Positions 1 through 11,500 of a stretch of 64,000 bases of DNA are shown here, piece after piece. A program made the position numbers and the translations under genes. Source of the stretch: Anisakis pegreffii. Its lineage: Eukaryota; Nematoda; Chromadorea; Rhabditida; Anisakidae. The stretch covers positions 1 through 64,000 of the forward strand of contig JAPYMA010000605.1 in the NCBI GenBank assembly GCA_035041965.1. The letters run 5' to 3'. Position 1 is the stretch's first letter, and each line of letters begins with the position of its first letter. The notes under the pieces were generated by a model that did no database searches, was not told where the DNA came from, and saw nothing but the letters and a program-made list of their open reading frames with translations.

Positions 1-813
1 CCAACACGATTGATGCCAAATTTGTGATATTTTAAAAAATAAATCCACTGGACGAAAATTCTGAAATGACGATTTTCGCGGTTTTTAAGTTTCTGTTGGT
101 GAATCGGAGTTCTTCTTCTGATATTGTTGTTCAGACAGCCAAAGCCATTTTAAAACCGTTCTGAGCGTCTCAAAATGTTTATCCTAAGCTGAGATATGAT
201 ATGTCGAAATTGCGGATTTTGAGATAGTAAAGGGTTATTAGGTAAGGATTTTTGTGAGATTTTTAGCGGAGAAGTTTTTTGCTCCTTTTTCGATAATTTT
301 GATATTTTATTTCCATGTAACACCACACAAGTTATTACTATTCATCTTTATTTATTAAAAATCTTTCATAATACTCATTTACATCATTACTGTCTACAAC
401 ATTACTTTCATAATATATTGTAACATTTTTTCAAATGCATAATAACCATCACGAATTATTTCAAATTAAATATACACGATTTAAACCCACACCAATAAAA
501 AATACCAATGAGCATTGCATGAAAACATGGTAGTATTATGAAAAATCTGTAAACAAAAGCAAATATCACAGAAAATAAAACAAAAGGTAATGGAACATAA
601 TGATACTTCATAATGAATGTAAGTCGAAGTAATTACAATTTGATTCAATTGAAAGAAAGAAATAAAGAAAGATTAAATTATACTAATCGAGAGATCTGCG
701 ATTACCTTCTGTGCTTGTAGAGAATTCAATTCTCTTTCCAATGGACTACTTGGCATTGACCGATCAAATTTCTGTTCCAGCACTTTTTCCATTTCAATCG
801 CTTGCAAAGGCAT
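1..813 (-). CDS. candidate 5' end of an unidentified gene (partial)
   Basis: Minus-strand candidate that runs off the window. Exon 813-706 opens with ATG and encodes 36 residues, beginning MPLQAIEMEK and ending NSLQAQK, followed by a good donor (GTAATC). A second possible exon, 60-1, follows a TTTCAG acceptor in matching phase 0; it is open for 20 codons to the window edge and begins NFRPVDL. I do not recognise the protein; the first exon is charged and helix-prone. The same ATG exon is present in two further tandem copies upstream (see the 176-base repeat), so the true first exon could be any of them, or the repeat could be non-coding. The evidence is only open frame plus splice-site consistency. 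Confidence 0.3.
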
Positions 814-1254
814 TATTTCTCCTCATGAAGGTTCTTTTTAAGTTACAATTTCGAAAACTAAATGATGAATTTTCCTGAAACCTTCTGTGCTTGTAGAGAA
901 TTCAATTCTCTTTCCAATGGACTACTTGGCATTGACCGATCAAATTTCTGTTCCAGCACTTTTTCCATTTCAATCGCTTGCAAAGGCATTATTTCTCCTC
1001 ATGAAGGTTCTTTTTATGTTACAATTTCGAAAACTAAATGATGAATTTTCCTGAAACCTTCTGTGCTTCTAGAGAATTCAATTCTCTTTCCAATGGACTA
1101 CTTGGCATTGACCGACCAAATTTCTGTTCCAGCACTTTTTCCATTTCAATCGCTTGCAAAGGCATTATTTCTCCTCATGAAGGTTCTTTTTAAGTTACAA
1201 TTTCGAAAACTGAATGATGAATTTTCCTGAAACCTTCTGTGCTTGTAGAGAATT
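705..1254. repeat. 176-base tandem repeat, three full copies plus a 22-base stub
   Basis: Units begin at about 705, 881 and 1057, each 176 bases apart, with the first ~22 bases of a fourth at 1233. Copies are nearly identical. On the minus strand each holds the same ATG-initiated frame (36 codons to the LQAQK/LEAQK end). The lowest-coordinate copy is followed by GTAATC. In the other two the frame reads on for seven codons to a stop. Copy 3 (1057-1232) has substitutions that would change one Gln to Glu and one Asp to Gly. The period is close to nucleosome spacing, as in many satellites, but only three units are present. Confidence 0.9.
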
Positions 1255-1441
1255 AAATTTGGAATCAAACGCGAAGGTTATGCTACGACGATTTCTCGTT
1301 ATTAGGTTTCACGGCTACATTCATTCCGTTCGTTTTGTGCGCTTTTACGAAGCGTTTTCTTCTCCTTCTCTCACTTTAGAACATTCGGGCCCGCGCGCGT
1401 ACGAAAGTGCAATTTGGCTTCTTTTACCTCAATCTTAATCA

Positions 1442-1489
1442 TATCGAGACCGGGCCATATGATTTCCTTCATATGGTCCGGTCTCGATA
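1442..1489. repeat. near-perfect hairpin, 21-base arms, 6-base loop
   Basis: Arms 1442-1462 and 1469-1489 are reverse complements apart from one position that would be a G-U pair in RNA; the arms read TATCGAGACC... and ...GGTCTCGATA. It lies in a locally GC-richer stretch (1380-1510) between the tandem repeat and AT-rich sequence. It may be a small-RNA hairpin, a foldback transposon remnant or a cruciform site. Nothing in the sequence decides between them. Confidence 0.75.
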
Positions 1490-2729
1490 GGATTACACGG
1501 GAGCGGGAACTTGGAACATTCAAATAATTGACAGTTCCATTCCTCTCGAGATTTATAATGAAAGGGGACAAAAAACTTCAATAGCGGGTTAATGATGTGC
1601 GTTTAATTGCCTGTCATGATCGAAATTTGCCGCAGATTTTAACATCAGTTACTTAAGTTAGTTCGCTCTGTAAATTGGCTCCATTCAAAACTTGATTTTC
1701 TATCTAATTGTTAATTTTCTAGTTAGGTAAATTAAATCTGACATGCTGACTAAGTTCGTTATGAGAAAGGAGGCGTTTACTTTGAATCGTACTATAACGG
1801 GATCTTGAGGAGTGTTGCAACAGAAAATATTCTGATAATACCTGAACGAAATTGAATGAAAACAATGCGATATTGGTGATGAGTGTTTTTGATATGTGGT
1901 GTTTGTAATCGTTAAATTGAACAAAACACGTTCATATCATAAAAGTTTAAGCGAATTGATTTTTAATTTTGAGCAAAACATAAAAATGCAACATTCCATT
2001 AACAGAGCAATGAACCACATGAAGAATCACTCATTGGTTGGTTTGTTAGAAATACGGACACCATGTTTTGAGATTTCATTTTATCGCTAATATCCAAAGA
2101 TGCTATGATTTTTGTTATATGCATTATCGAACTTTCTTCGTATTCGATGGACAAATACGTTCAGCAATCATCACTGATTCACTTGCCTCTCGCATCATCA
2201 CTGTTTTCTATAGCAAGATTTTGCAAGAGCGATCTGTAGATGACAAGGCGTGCTGACTAGAGACTACTACCTTGTTCTCCCTTAAAGCCTATGTTCTCGA
2301 TTCGTTTGATTGGTGACGACGATGATGGATATCACCAAGGTAAAAAGGTAGAATGTCGATGTCCTCTGAACCGAAGATGACCTTCCAAAGAGGCCGTCCA
2401 AACTGCTTGCGATGTTTAAGTGAGCATTGATTTCATGTTCACATTCGATGTTCACATTGATAGTACATGTTCAGTTGACCTGAATACTGACAACGTTCTT
2501 GCTTGTGCATTCTCTTGTCTGTGCATTCGCTTGTGTTTATTCATAAGACAGCTCTGTTTCATTGTATCCATCGTAAATACCTCGTTCGCATTTTATCCGT
2601 TCTATCGCTCGGTTAGTTTTTATTACAAGGAACTTAAAAAAAAATTCTCATTGAATTTTTCGGCCGTAAATGCACTTCGCCAAGTATCTTTTATATTGTC
2701 ATCAGCCGAATAGTCACAGTTTTGCAGAA
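1490..2729. other. no gene seen
   Basis: AT-rich DNA upstream of the first thymidine kinase gene. Short open frames occur, but none has a matching pair of splice sites or coding-like composition. It presumably holds the promoter of the kinase pair; I see no motif I would name. Confidence 0.5.
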
Positions 2730-4574
2730 ATGAACAACATCAGCCAACGACTCTCATGCTGTTCGTGTACGGCCAAAGGACATATCGAGTTGATCATTGG
2801 ACCGATGTTCTCCGGAAAAACGTTCGTTCGTTTAGATTCCTCACGACGGTTTCCGCAAACTAGTCTGTGTGCTTGGCTGAGTTCTGATTGAAGTTTATGG
2901 CCATTATATGGTGGTTTACGATTTGATGATCACGAAATTTTAGCACTGAAATGTTACGTCGTTTAAATCGATTTCAACTTGCAAAACAGACATGTCTCAT
3001 CGTAAGGTATCGAAATGATCTGCGACATTCTAGTGATCGGGTGCTTACGCATGATCGGTAGGTTCCTTGTACGCCGTGTATTCAGTGTTGCTATTCGTGC
3101 TTTTAGGTAGAATGAGTACAATTTAATGATAGTCAATTCAGCGTTCTCAAGGACAAATCCGAAAGGTAAACACAGAACTTTCAGAACGTGGAACGTGAGA
3201 AATCGTTTAAACTGCACAGCTGCAGTAGCAACACATTCTTTCTATTTTGACAGTGAAAACGTTGAAATGAATGTGAAAAGCACTCAGCAGATAAATGAAT
3301 ATGTATGCAATAAAACTGGATGTTTTATGTGGAGTAAATCGATGAAAGACTATTTTTTGCAGTCTGCTGAAAGAAGCGATTAGTGCGGTTCGAGTGAGTG
3401 AAGTAATGCACGTGTTGAGGGATGCACACGTGGTAGCCATTGATGAAGGGCAGTTTGTGAGTTTTGTTTTGTTGCTGAGTGAAACGATTCATTGTGCAGA
3501 AAATTTCAACGATCACTTCAAACTGAATTTCTGATATAACCAGAGCGTCAGTGATTGCTTCGTTTGCGATGGAATATTTTTTGATTGGTTTTAGTTTGAT
3601 GATATTGCCGAATGTGCTGAAAGTCTGGCAAATCAAGGCAAAATTGTCATCATTTCTGCTCTAGATGGGGATTTCTGTCGAAAGGTTGTTTGCTTCATGT
3701 TTTTCTATTATTAGTGACAGGCAGTTCAGATTTGAACTGCCTAATATTTAGGCTGAATTCATTGTGATTTTCTGTGGGCTCTCACAGAACAATAAAGAGC
3801 TTCCATCCATTTAGAAAAAGTTTTGCCAACACAGCCATTATGCTAAAAAAAAGTAAGCCTTGACTAAAAAAGTTTCAACGTATAAATTGTAGTCTTTCAT
3901 CGATCCAATGTCGATATTGTATTGATTGTGAGTTTAATTTCAATGGAGTTCATTTTGCAGCGATTCAAGAACATTCTAGATGTTTGCCCATTGTCAGAAA
4001 ACATAACAAAACTGAACGCAGTATGTGTGAGTTGTGGCAACGATGCTGCCTTCACGAGACGTCTTACAGCTGACAATGATGTATGTTTGTTGTCCGAATT
4101 AACTGTCATTTCGTATCATCTCTGCTTTATTCCTATTATACACATCAGTGACATTGTTTCGTGCATCTTACTGAGGAGAAAAACATGCTGCGCTGTATCA
4201 TCTTCTCGACAACGGCAAGAATGCGATAAGGCAATAGCAGGTCACTGCTTGGCATTCACCATCAAATTAAAAAAGAAACAGTGCACGATGAATAATTTAT
4301 CATTCCCAGCAAAAGAATTCACATTACACATAAAAAGTTTGCGTGTTTTGCTGAAAATTAGGTCATAACTCCTCTCAACTAGTGAAAATAGTTCGAGTTG
4401 CAGTCGAAATGTTAATCCTACGGTACGATATTGTTATGCGAGGTTTTTGAATGAAATCATTCGTTAGTTGTATTATAGATTGAATTGATTGGCGGTCGAG
4501 AGACATACACTGCGACATGTCGAAGTTGTTACTTTGCTTCCGAAAGGGTTTGCGTTGGCACTTCTTTAACTTGA
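2730..4574 (+). CDS. thymidine kinase, TK1 type, copy 1
   Basis: Cytosolic thymidine kinase transfers phosphate from ATP to thymidine in the salvage pathway to dTTP. Six exons keep phase: 2730-2821, 2944-3057, 3363-3456, 3595-3684, 3961-4080, 4479-4574; 201 residues. Visible landmarks in order are the P-loop GPMFSGKT (about residue 24), the helix TTEMLRRLNRF, the catalytic loop AIDEGQF with the conserved Glu, the segment SALDGDF, and two zinc-binding pairs, CVSC and CRSC, the second after IGG. The start ATG follows a TTTTGCAG acceptor by two bases, which suits trans-splicing. The protein stops 13 residues after CRSCYF, so it lacks the C-terminal tail that copy 2 and vertebrate TK1 carry. All catalytic and zinc residues I can identify are present, so it is probably functional. 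Neighbour: a second kinase 271 bases downstream in the same direction. Confidence 0.92.
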
Positions 4575-4845
4575 AAATACCTGAGAACACTGCATTTGGT
4601 CATAAGATAAAAATAACAAGTAAGATGGGAATGTACGATGAAAATGAGTATACTATCATACAAGTCAATTGATGATTATGGTTTTTATTCAAGGAAAATG
4701 CAGTTCATTGTATAAATAAGAGAAAAGTGAACTGTTATTCAAAATAATTTATAAAAAGGACAGACATACTACTTATGTCTTTAAAACTTCAGCTGTTAAA
4801 TGAACTAATATCAATCCAGCAATGAATTCAGTTTTATAGGGTCAG

Positions 4846-6569
4846 ATGTGCTCTCGACAAGCAGAAGCTGGTCGCATCGAGGTAGTTTTTGGACCCATGT
4901 TCTCAGGAAAAACGTACGTTTCATATGGAATTATCATTATCAGTTCAAATTGAGCTGGGTCAAAATGCCATCTATTCCATCAGTTAATTCTGTTCACTTC
5001 TCATTCGATTTGTGGCAGAGCCGAGCAGCAAACCTTAACAATTCGCTGATTATTTTAAGAACAGAGATGTTGCGCAGACATAATCGTCATGCATTAGCGG
5101 GTCGCGCATGTGTCTTAGTTAAATATAAAGGTGATACAAGATATGATCGAACCAGAGTGGTCACGCATGAGTTGGTGTTCTTCTGCTTCTTACCATTTCC
5201 TAACTGTTTTACTTCGGCGATTCTCAAGTATTTCAATGCTCATCGTCAACAGACGTTGCCATCAAAACATCATGTTCACGATGAAATTGCACATAAAATT
5301 ACATACATTGTGAATATCAAAAGGGCTTGCATTTGAATGATTTCATTGGAGACGAAAATGACATCTGATTTTTTCTACAGTCGAAATCCGTTTTCATTTG
5401 ATCATTATTTAGTCTAATAATGCAAGATTGTATCTCGTCAACGACGATTCGTGATATATTTGAGGAGTTAGTTCCACACACAGTAATCGCTATCGACGAA
5501 GGACAATTCGTTCGTTTTTATTTCTAACTAGTAGAATTTCCATTCAACGACTTCACATTTCGCATTCATCCCTGTTCGAAGCACTGATTTCACTCATATT
5601 TAATTCACAAATTTTGTTTTGTATTCATCTCTTACACTTCCTATCGCAGTGAGTGATTGATACAACCATGATCCAAATGATACATTTACAGTTCCCCGAC
5701 ATTGTTGAGTGTTGCGAAGAACTTGCGAATATGGGTAAAATAGTGATCGTTGCAGCACTAGATGGTGATTATAATCGAAAGGTTCATATCATTACATACT
5801 CATTTTCTGCAGTCAACAAACAAAATTCCTCTCCAATTTCCAACATCCTGGAAGAGATCTAATTAAGCTATTGAACAAGAGCAGTTTTCATTCACTGTAA
5901 TTATATTTTGTTTTTTTTTGATATTTATAAATACATTTACAACGCCATTTTCAAGCGGTTTGCATGACGAGAATGATTCAAAGCAATTACTTGAGATTTA
6001 AGGAATTCGATAATCATGTGCTGGAGCTATGTCCGTTGGCTGAAAAGGTGTGCAAATTGCGCGCCGTTTGTACGAAATGTGGAGGTGATGCACCCTTCAC
6101 GAAGAGATTATCCGATGATACTGAGGTACGTCTGGCAACGATCTCACTAATCATGTTTTCAATAAATTACAAACGTTCAATTCGAACGATATCTCTCACA
6201 GTTCCATTCAGACGGCATCTGTCACAAATACTTCAACAGAAATGCTTAGATGCATGTCAAAATTTTTCTGATTGTTCAAAACTAAAGTAGCTCTCACTGA
6301 TCCCAGATTGCAAACAATCCATAACTTGAATGTTCCTTCGCCTTCAACAATAGAAATGACTCTACGATGAAGTTAGTTTCTAGCAAGAGGTGATCGGTGG
6401 TCTTGACAAGTATCAAGCGATGTGTCGTCGTTGTTATCTGGATGAGGACAAAGAAAATTGTTTGGCCCAACATCCTCCACTGCAAGAGATTCACGCTGAA
6501 ACACCCTTCTGCGTTTCGGCAGTCGGTCTCAAAAGATTCAAATGTGATTTACCCACTCATAACTGCTGA
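4846..6569 (+). CDS. thymidine kinase, TK1 type, copy 2
   Basis: Second thymidine kinase, same reaction as copy 1. Six exons in phase: 4846-4913, 5060-5170, 5413-5509, 5692-5781, 6003-6125, 6384-6569; 224 residues, close to the 234 of human TK1. Landmarks are GPMFSGKT (about residue 16), [32 protein letters not shown], the zinc pairs CTKC and CRRC, and [10 protein letters not shown] Cys-containing tail of about 44 residues follows and ends at TGA. The intron pattern matches copy 1 except that the exon 2/3 junction is shifted by one codon (GA|T here, CG|T in copy 1) with the summed length unchanged. Exon 5 has one extra codon. The acceptors of exons 2 and 5 end in AAG rather than CAG. The two proteins are clearly divergent, so the duplication is not recent. 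ATG directly follows a GGTCAG acceptor, so its mRNA may be trans-spliced, possibly from a shared transcript with copy 1. Confidence 0.93.
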
Positions 6570-7185
6570 CATCAGATCTGAAATAACGTTGATCTTATTC
6601 TAACATGGTACATAGTGCTAAATATCGTATTAACATGCAAATGCCAAGATTCGCTCGTTCTTTTCATCTCTCCTTTCATACCTTCTCATAATTGATTGAT
6701 TTGTATCTGTGACTGATATGCATTAGTCATTTTTCAGTTTTACAGTTTTTATAATGTTTCAGTTAAAAATTTTTCAGTTTTACAGTTTTCAACTACGAAA
6801 TGCTAATCGAAATATGTTTCTTAACATTACATTGAAGTGCTATAAAATCTGCATTACTCATTTCTATCGATGCTCTCAAGTTTCATCAGTATTTTAGTTT
6901 TTATCGAATTAATGACAAACCACTGAGACACAACAACAATAAAAAGTAATTAGTTTAGGAAATACCATTGAAAATTAAGAAACACCAACAAATATTCGGC
7001 TCAAAACCATCATTTAAAATGAAAATAATCCTGACAGTGTTTGAAATTCTGCATAAGACGGAGATTATTGCCAATCGAAATGAATGCGAGGATTATGTAT
7101 ATTCAAAATGTACTTTAGAAATTATGAAGCTTATGAAGGGAATTTTTGACAGAGTTCGATCAGCGAACAGATCCACCTGCCTAGT
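6570..7185. other. no gene seen; short repeat of a poly-T/CAG motif
   Basis: AT-rich spacer after the kinase pair. At 6735-6790 a segment of the form TTTTTCAGTTTTACAG occurs twice about 40 bases apart. I see no coding exon. Confidence 0.5.
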
Positions 7186-7373
7186 CAGGGATCCCCATAG
7201 AAGAGACGGAAAATTATCCATTTTCGGGCAATTCGGAGATGTTAAGGAGATAATGGCGGGGTCGGTAACTTAGTTCTGTCGTTATGAGCAGAAGTGGCGA
7301 TATTGTATCAAGAGGGGGAGGGGATAATGAAGCATCAGAGGGCGTATGGAGTACCCGATGGTGGGGATCACTG
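7186..7373. mobile_element. short hAT-like MITE (about 188 bases)
   Basis: The ends are inverted: CAGGGATCCCCATAG at the left and, read inward from the right, CAGTGATCCCCACC. Flanks TGCCTAGT and ACCTAGAC share CCTAG, which may be a decayed 8-base target duplication. The left 80 bases (ATTATCCATTTT..., then a GGGTCGG...AACTTAGT segment) resemble one end of the larger elements at 21071 and 51907. It looks like an internally deleted non-autonomous relative with no coding capacity. Confidence 0.55.
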
Positions 7374-8590
7374 ACCTAGACGAAAGACAGGGATTGGACC
7401 GAATGTGATTTTTGACGTTAAGTGGTCAGAAAAAAAAACCAAACAGCACGCAAATACGGCAACATAAGCGACCCATCAAAAAAATTCCAGCATAAAAAGA
7501 AAGTCTCATGCAGGATGAACCAAGGAAGAGAATGTTTAATGGTAACTGAAGTGATTCGATAGCCTTCTATAGCCCTAATGATTTTCCTCCGCGATATCGT
7601 TTCTTAGTTGCGAATTCGAAACTCTGTTGAATGTAGTCAACTGCAATGCGTTAAATTTAAATCGTTTCATTGACAGAAGGCTAACGATATAATCCGACTA
7701 TGTACAATATGCGAAACACTTCTCGCAATCTGTTATGCGATGATAACATTAATATTACATAACATTTACACAATCGCGTAAACAATGCGTGTAGCTTTCG
7801 GCAACTGTGGTAGGAAAACGAATGAGAATGTCATATAAAATATTATAATACAACGTGGCACAACCTGCTGTTGATGGCATAAATTCACCGAAATCTGTTC
7901 TGAGCAATGATAGTTTGACTGTCATTAAAACACACAATAAATATTCAGTTTCACAAGAATCAAGTCGTATTTAACTGAACATCGAAAGAAACATCATCAA
8001 AAACGTGCGAAAGAATCACAGGCGCAAGATGAGATCAACTGAACCACCATCAAATCACCGAGAAATTTCTGAAATTATTCGAGTGCATGAAAAAGCACTG
8101 CTCAAGTGACAATTCGTTTAAGTGCCTTCGTCATACTATGCTCGAACTGCTGTTTACTGATGTAAAAATCAATATGTAAAAATTTCGAATGATAAAATTT
8201 GAGGTGAATTGAATCCAATCATTAAGTACTCAACGAAACAAAATTCGATGGTTTCAGTGCGTTGAATATTTTTTCCTGCAAGGCGACACATTCAGTGTGT
8301 AACTGGTGGTGAAGTAAGAAAAACGAATAATAAGAAAACCGATGAAAAATAAGAATGAGATAAGGTGAGTGGTATTCAGTGAGGTAATGTTTGAGAAGAT
8401 GATGGCATTCGATCGACAGTACACATTGGTTGCATCAGTTGACAAAAGTGAAGCGAAAAAATGTATATATTTCAGTTGGTCACATGAAAATATCACAAAA
8501 AGCCAGACTGTGACCAGTTGATCATATTATAGCATACGAAAGAAGGTGGATGACGAACAAAAAATTTATCGATGTCAAGCAATGCGCAAA
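7374..8590. other. no gene seen
   Basis: AT-rich spacer between the MITE and the end of the Gln/Ala-rich gene (its 3' flank). No convincing exon. Confidence 0.5.
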
Positions 8591-11500
8591 CTACTCATCA
8601 AACCATTCTGTTGATTGAGCACCTGGTAATTGCATTGCCGCTGACGTATCATTGAAAGGTGCTTGTTCAGATGAAGTGTTTGATGATGTTTCTAAATTTG
8701 CACTTATTTGTCGCTCTAACTGCATGACACCAGCCAAAAAGTCATGATACCTTCCATCATCGTGTCGTCCAATTGACGGTTTTCGCATACGTACCAACGA
8801 CGCCGTGGTAACATTTGGCGATGTCATCGCTAATGCCGTTGCTGTTGGATTTGGTAGATGTTTCAGACCAGACTTTGCTTTCATCTGACCGGCAGCTTTC
8901 TTTGAGATTCGCGACGATGCTTTCGGGGTATCGTGAAGCGACGATGCGGTGTTATTACGTAACTGCCTTTGAGTTTGTGCTGCAAATGCATTCGTTTGTG
9001 AATGACGTCGCATATGAGCACTAGTTTTAGTGATATGATTACCATTATTATCAATGTCGTTATTATTATCACTATCAATCACATGAACTATATTATGATA
9101 ATTATCAGGATCATTACCATTACTCTTCTTAGTTGCAGTAGCAGACTGTAAGACGTGTTGTTGTTGTTGCGTAAACATGTGAGCATCGGTTGTTTGCGCT
9201 TGCGAGTGCGGTTGTTCCTGGGATAGTTGACATATATTGTTATTATCAGCAGTGATGTTCGCAGATGAGGTTGGCAGAGTGTTAGCTGTTGCGAAATGAT
9301 TGAACGACTGCTGAATTGAGGCGAGTCTCAGCAGGTAATCCGATATGCCCGTATCCCTTCGTTGTGAGTGGTGGTCATAGTAGTCGTTGACAGTTGCTAG
9401 TGAGGTTGGCATTGCCGAGATTGAGGCTCGCCGTTGCGATTGTTGTTTTTGCTGCTGCTGCTGTTGTTGTTGTGCTTCACGGGCTATTATAAAGGCTTGC
9501 TGTTGGGCTTGTTGTAGAGCATGAGCTTGTATTTGGGCTGCCGTTTGACCATTCATATGAGTTGAGGATTTACTTGCGAAATCAGCTTCAGATGGAGCTT
9601 GAACTTGGGCTTGCACTTGGCTTTGGGCCTGAGCTTGGGCTTGGGCCTGGGTTTGGGCTTGAACCTGAGCTTGGGCTTGGGCTTGGGCTTGGGCTTGGGC
9701 TTGGGCCTGGGCTTGGGCTTGGGCCTGAGCCTGGGCTTGGGCTTGGGCCTGGACTTGTGCTTGGGCCTGAACTTGAGCCTGTTGCATTCTTGCGTGCACC
9801 TGTGCCTGTGCATGAAGTTGTTGCGCTCGAGCGTGCGCCTGGAGTTGTGCTCTTGTTTGCGCTTCGATCTGAACACGGGCATGGGCTTGGGCCATTGAGT
9901 GCTGATGTGCCGCTTGGAGTTGCTTGAGCAGTAGGGCACCACTGCTTGAGGACTCCGCTTGTGCTTGGCTCTGTTGATGGGATCTCGCTTGAGCTTCGAG
10001 AGCAGCGAACTGATACTGCATTGAATGCGGTATGCTCAAGCCTGTCGCATTACTGCCACATCCTTAAATGTATCCGTTGAAAATGATCTTTCATATGTCA
10101 GCAAATCGTCACATTCTCATCGTTTCATTCCACTTGCATCATTTTCCGAGATCTTCGTAGCAAAACAATTTTTTTTCTTTTTACTTCGAATGAATCAAAT
10201 TCTGACCAGAGAGCAGCGCTAATGAAATTAGATTCGAAAAGTTGTCACCACTGATCAAAAACGTGTGTAACTAAATGTAACTAATTTGGATTAGTTGCAG
10301 TACCTGTGAGCGCGCTGACTGTCGGAACAGCAGGTAGAGGACTGAGGACGTTGTTCGTCGATACAGTGTTTGTCATAGAGGAGGCTGCACATGCTTGCGA
10401 CATCATTGATGAATTTGATAGTAAACCGATCGGATAACTCATTGCTGATGAAGTAACACCGTCAGCACTGTTGTTCATCGTGTACGAATGAGGGAAACCA
10501 ATTGCGTTCATTGATCGCTTAGGTACCCCTACAACACTCAGCGGATCCTGAAATGAGCCGACTGTAAGGCACTCAACTCTTTTAATGTTTCATTAAGAAT
10601 TTTAACTGTCGCTTAATGAAGTCAAAACAATAGAACATTCAATATTCAATATCATCATGACACAACCCTGGTATTGAGGGTGATAAGGATGGTTGGTGGA
10701 AACTGCAACTAATTGGTTTGGTAATTGTTTACCTTAAAACTTTCCAGTTGTTTATGGCTCAACTCAACTCAAAAATGGTGATACGTCAGATAGATAGCAC
10801 GACGCTGAGTCGCTAGCAACTGAACAAATTGGAATCATTTATGAGCGCATGCATATATGCGATATATCGTGCTTTGTGGCATGTGGTAGTGGAATGGGTC
10901 GGTCATCAGTCAGCGCATGCATACTACATTGTAATATTCCACTGGTAATAATCATATTTTGCAGATTACATTTTCAGTGAATGAATCAAGCCGAATTATA
11001 ATAGCGCTATTGATGAAATCGAAAACAACAATCCTGGCCACTATGAATAGTTGGATAATCCTTATAATACAATGATCGCGATAACATTAATAAATTGTTT
11101 CTCGCGCGACAATAGCGTATCGAATAAAATTGTTTATGCATAAAATGATATTATGCGTTTGTTTAATTGTTCTTTTTGCAATTCTCAAACGCTTCATTAA
11201 GCCATCCAAAATGCTAATTCAACTGTACAATAACAGTGATAATATTACTCATCGCAGTAATAGAATTGTAATGATGCAAGAGCTTGTAACTTGTATTATC
11301 GTAATCAGAATATCATTTTCGCTTTCTCTGTAACGTAATGTTTTCCTAACATAAGGCATATTTTAATTCATTATTTGTTTTTGATCATTTATGTTTTATC
11401 ATGTCATTCGTGTTGTGAGCTTCGGAATGTTCAACGAATGAATCGAACTGTATACTTCATTCTGGCTGAATTTCCCTCATGAGTAGTGAACCTTTCAGCG

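Noticed and set aside
5653..6290. Plus-strand frames starting with Met inside the second kinase
   Set aside because: They are single exons extended into introns; the true product is the six-exon thymidine kinase.
9553..9942. Long open frames of Leu/Gly, Pro/Lys and similar composition on both strands
   Set aside because: They are frame-shifted readings of the (Gln-Ala)n coding repeat, which has no stops in any frame.
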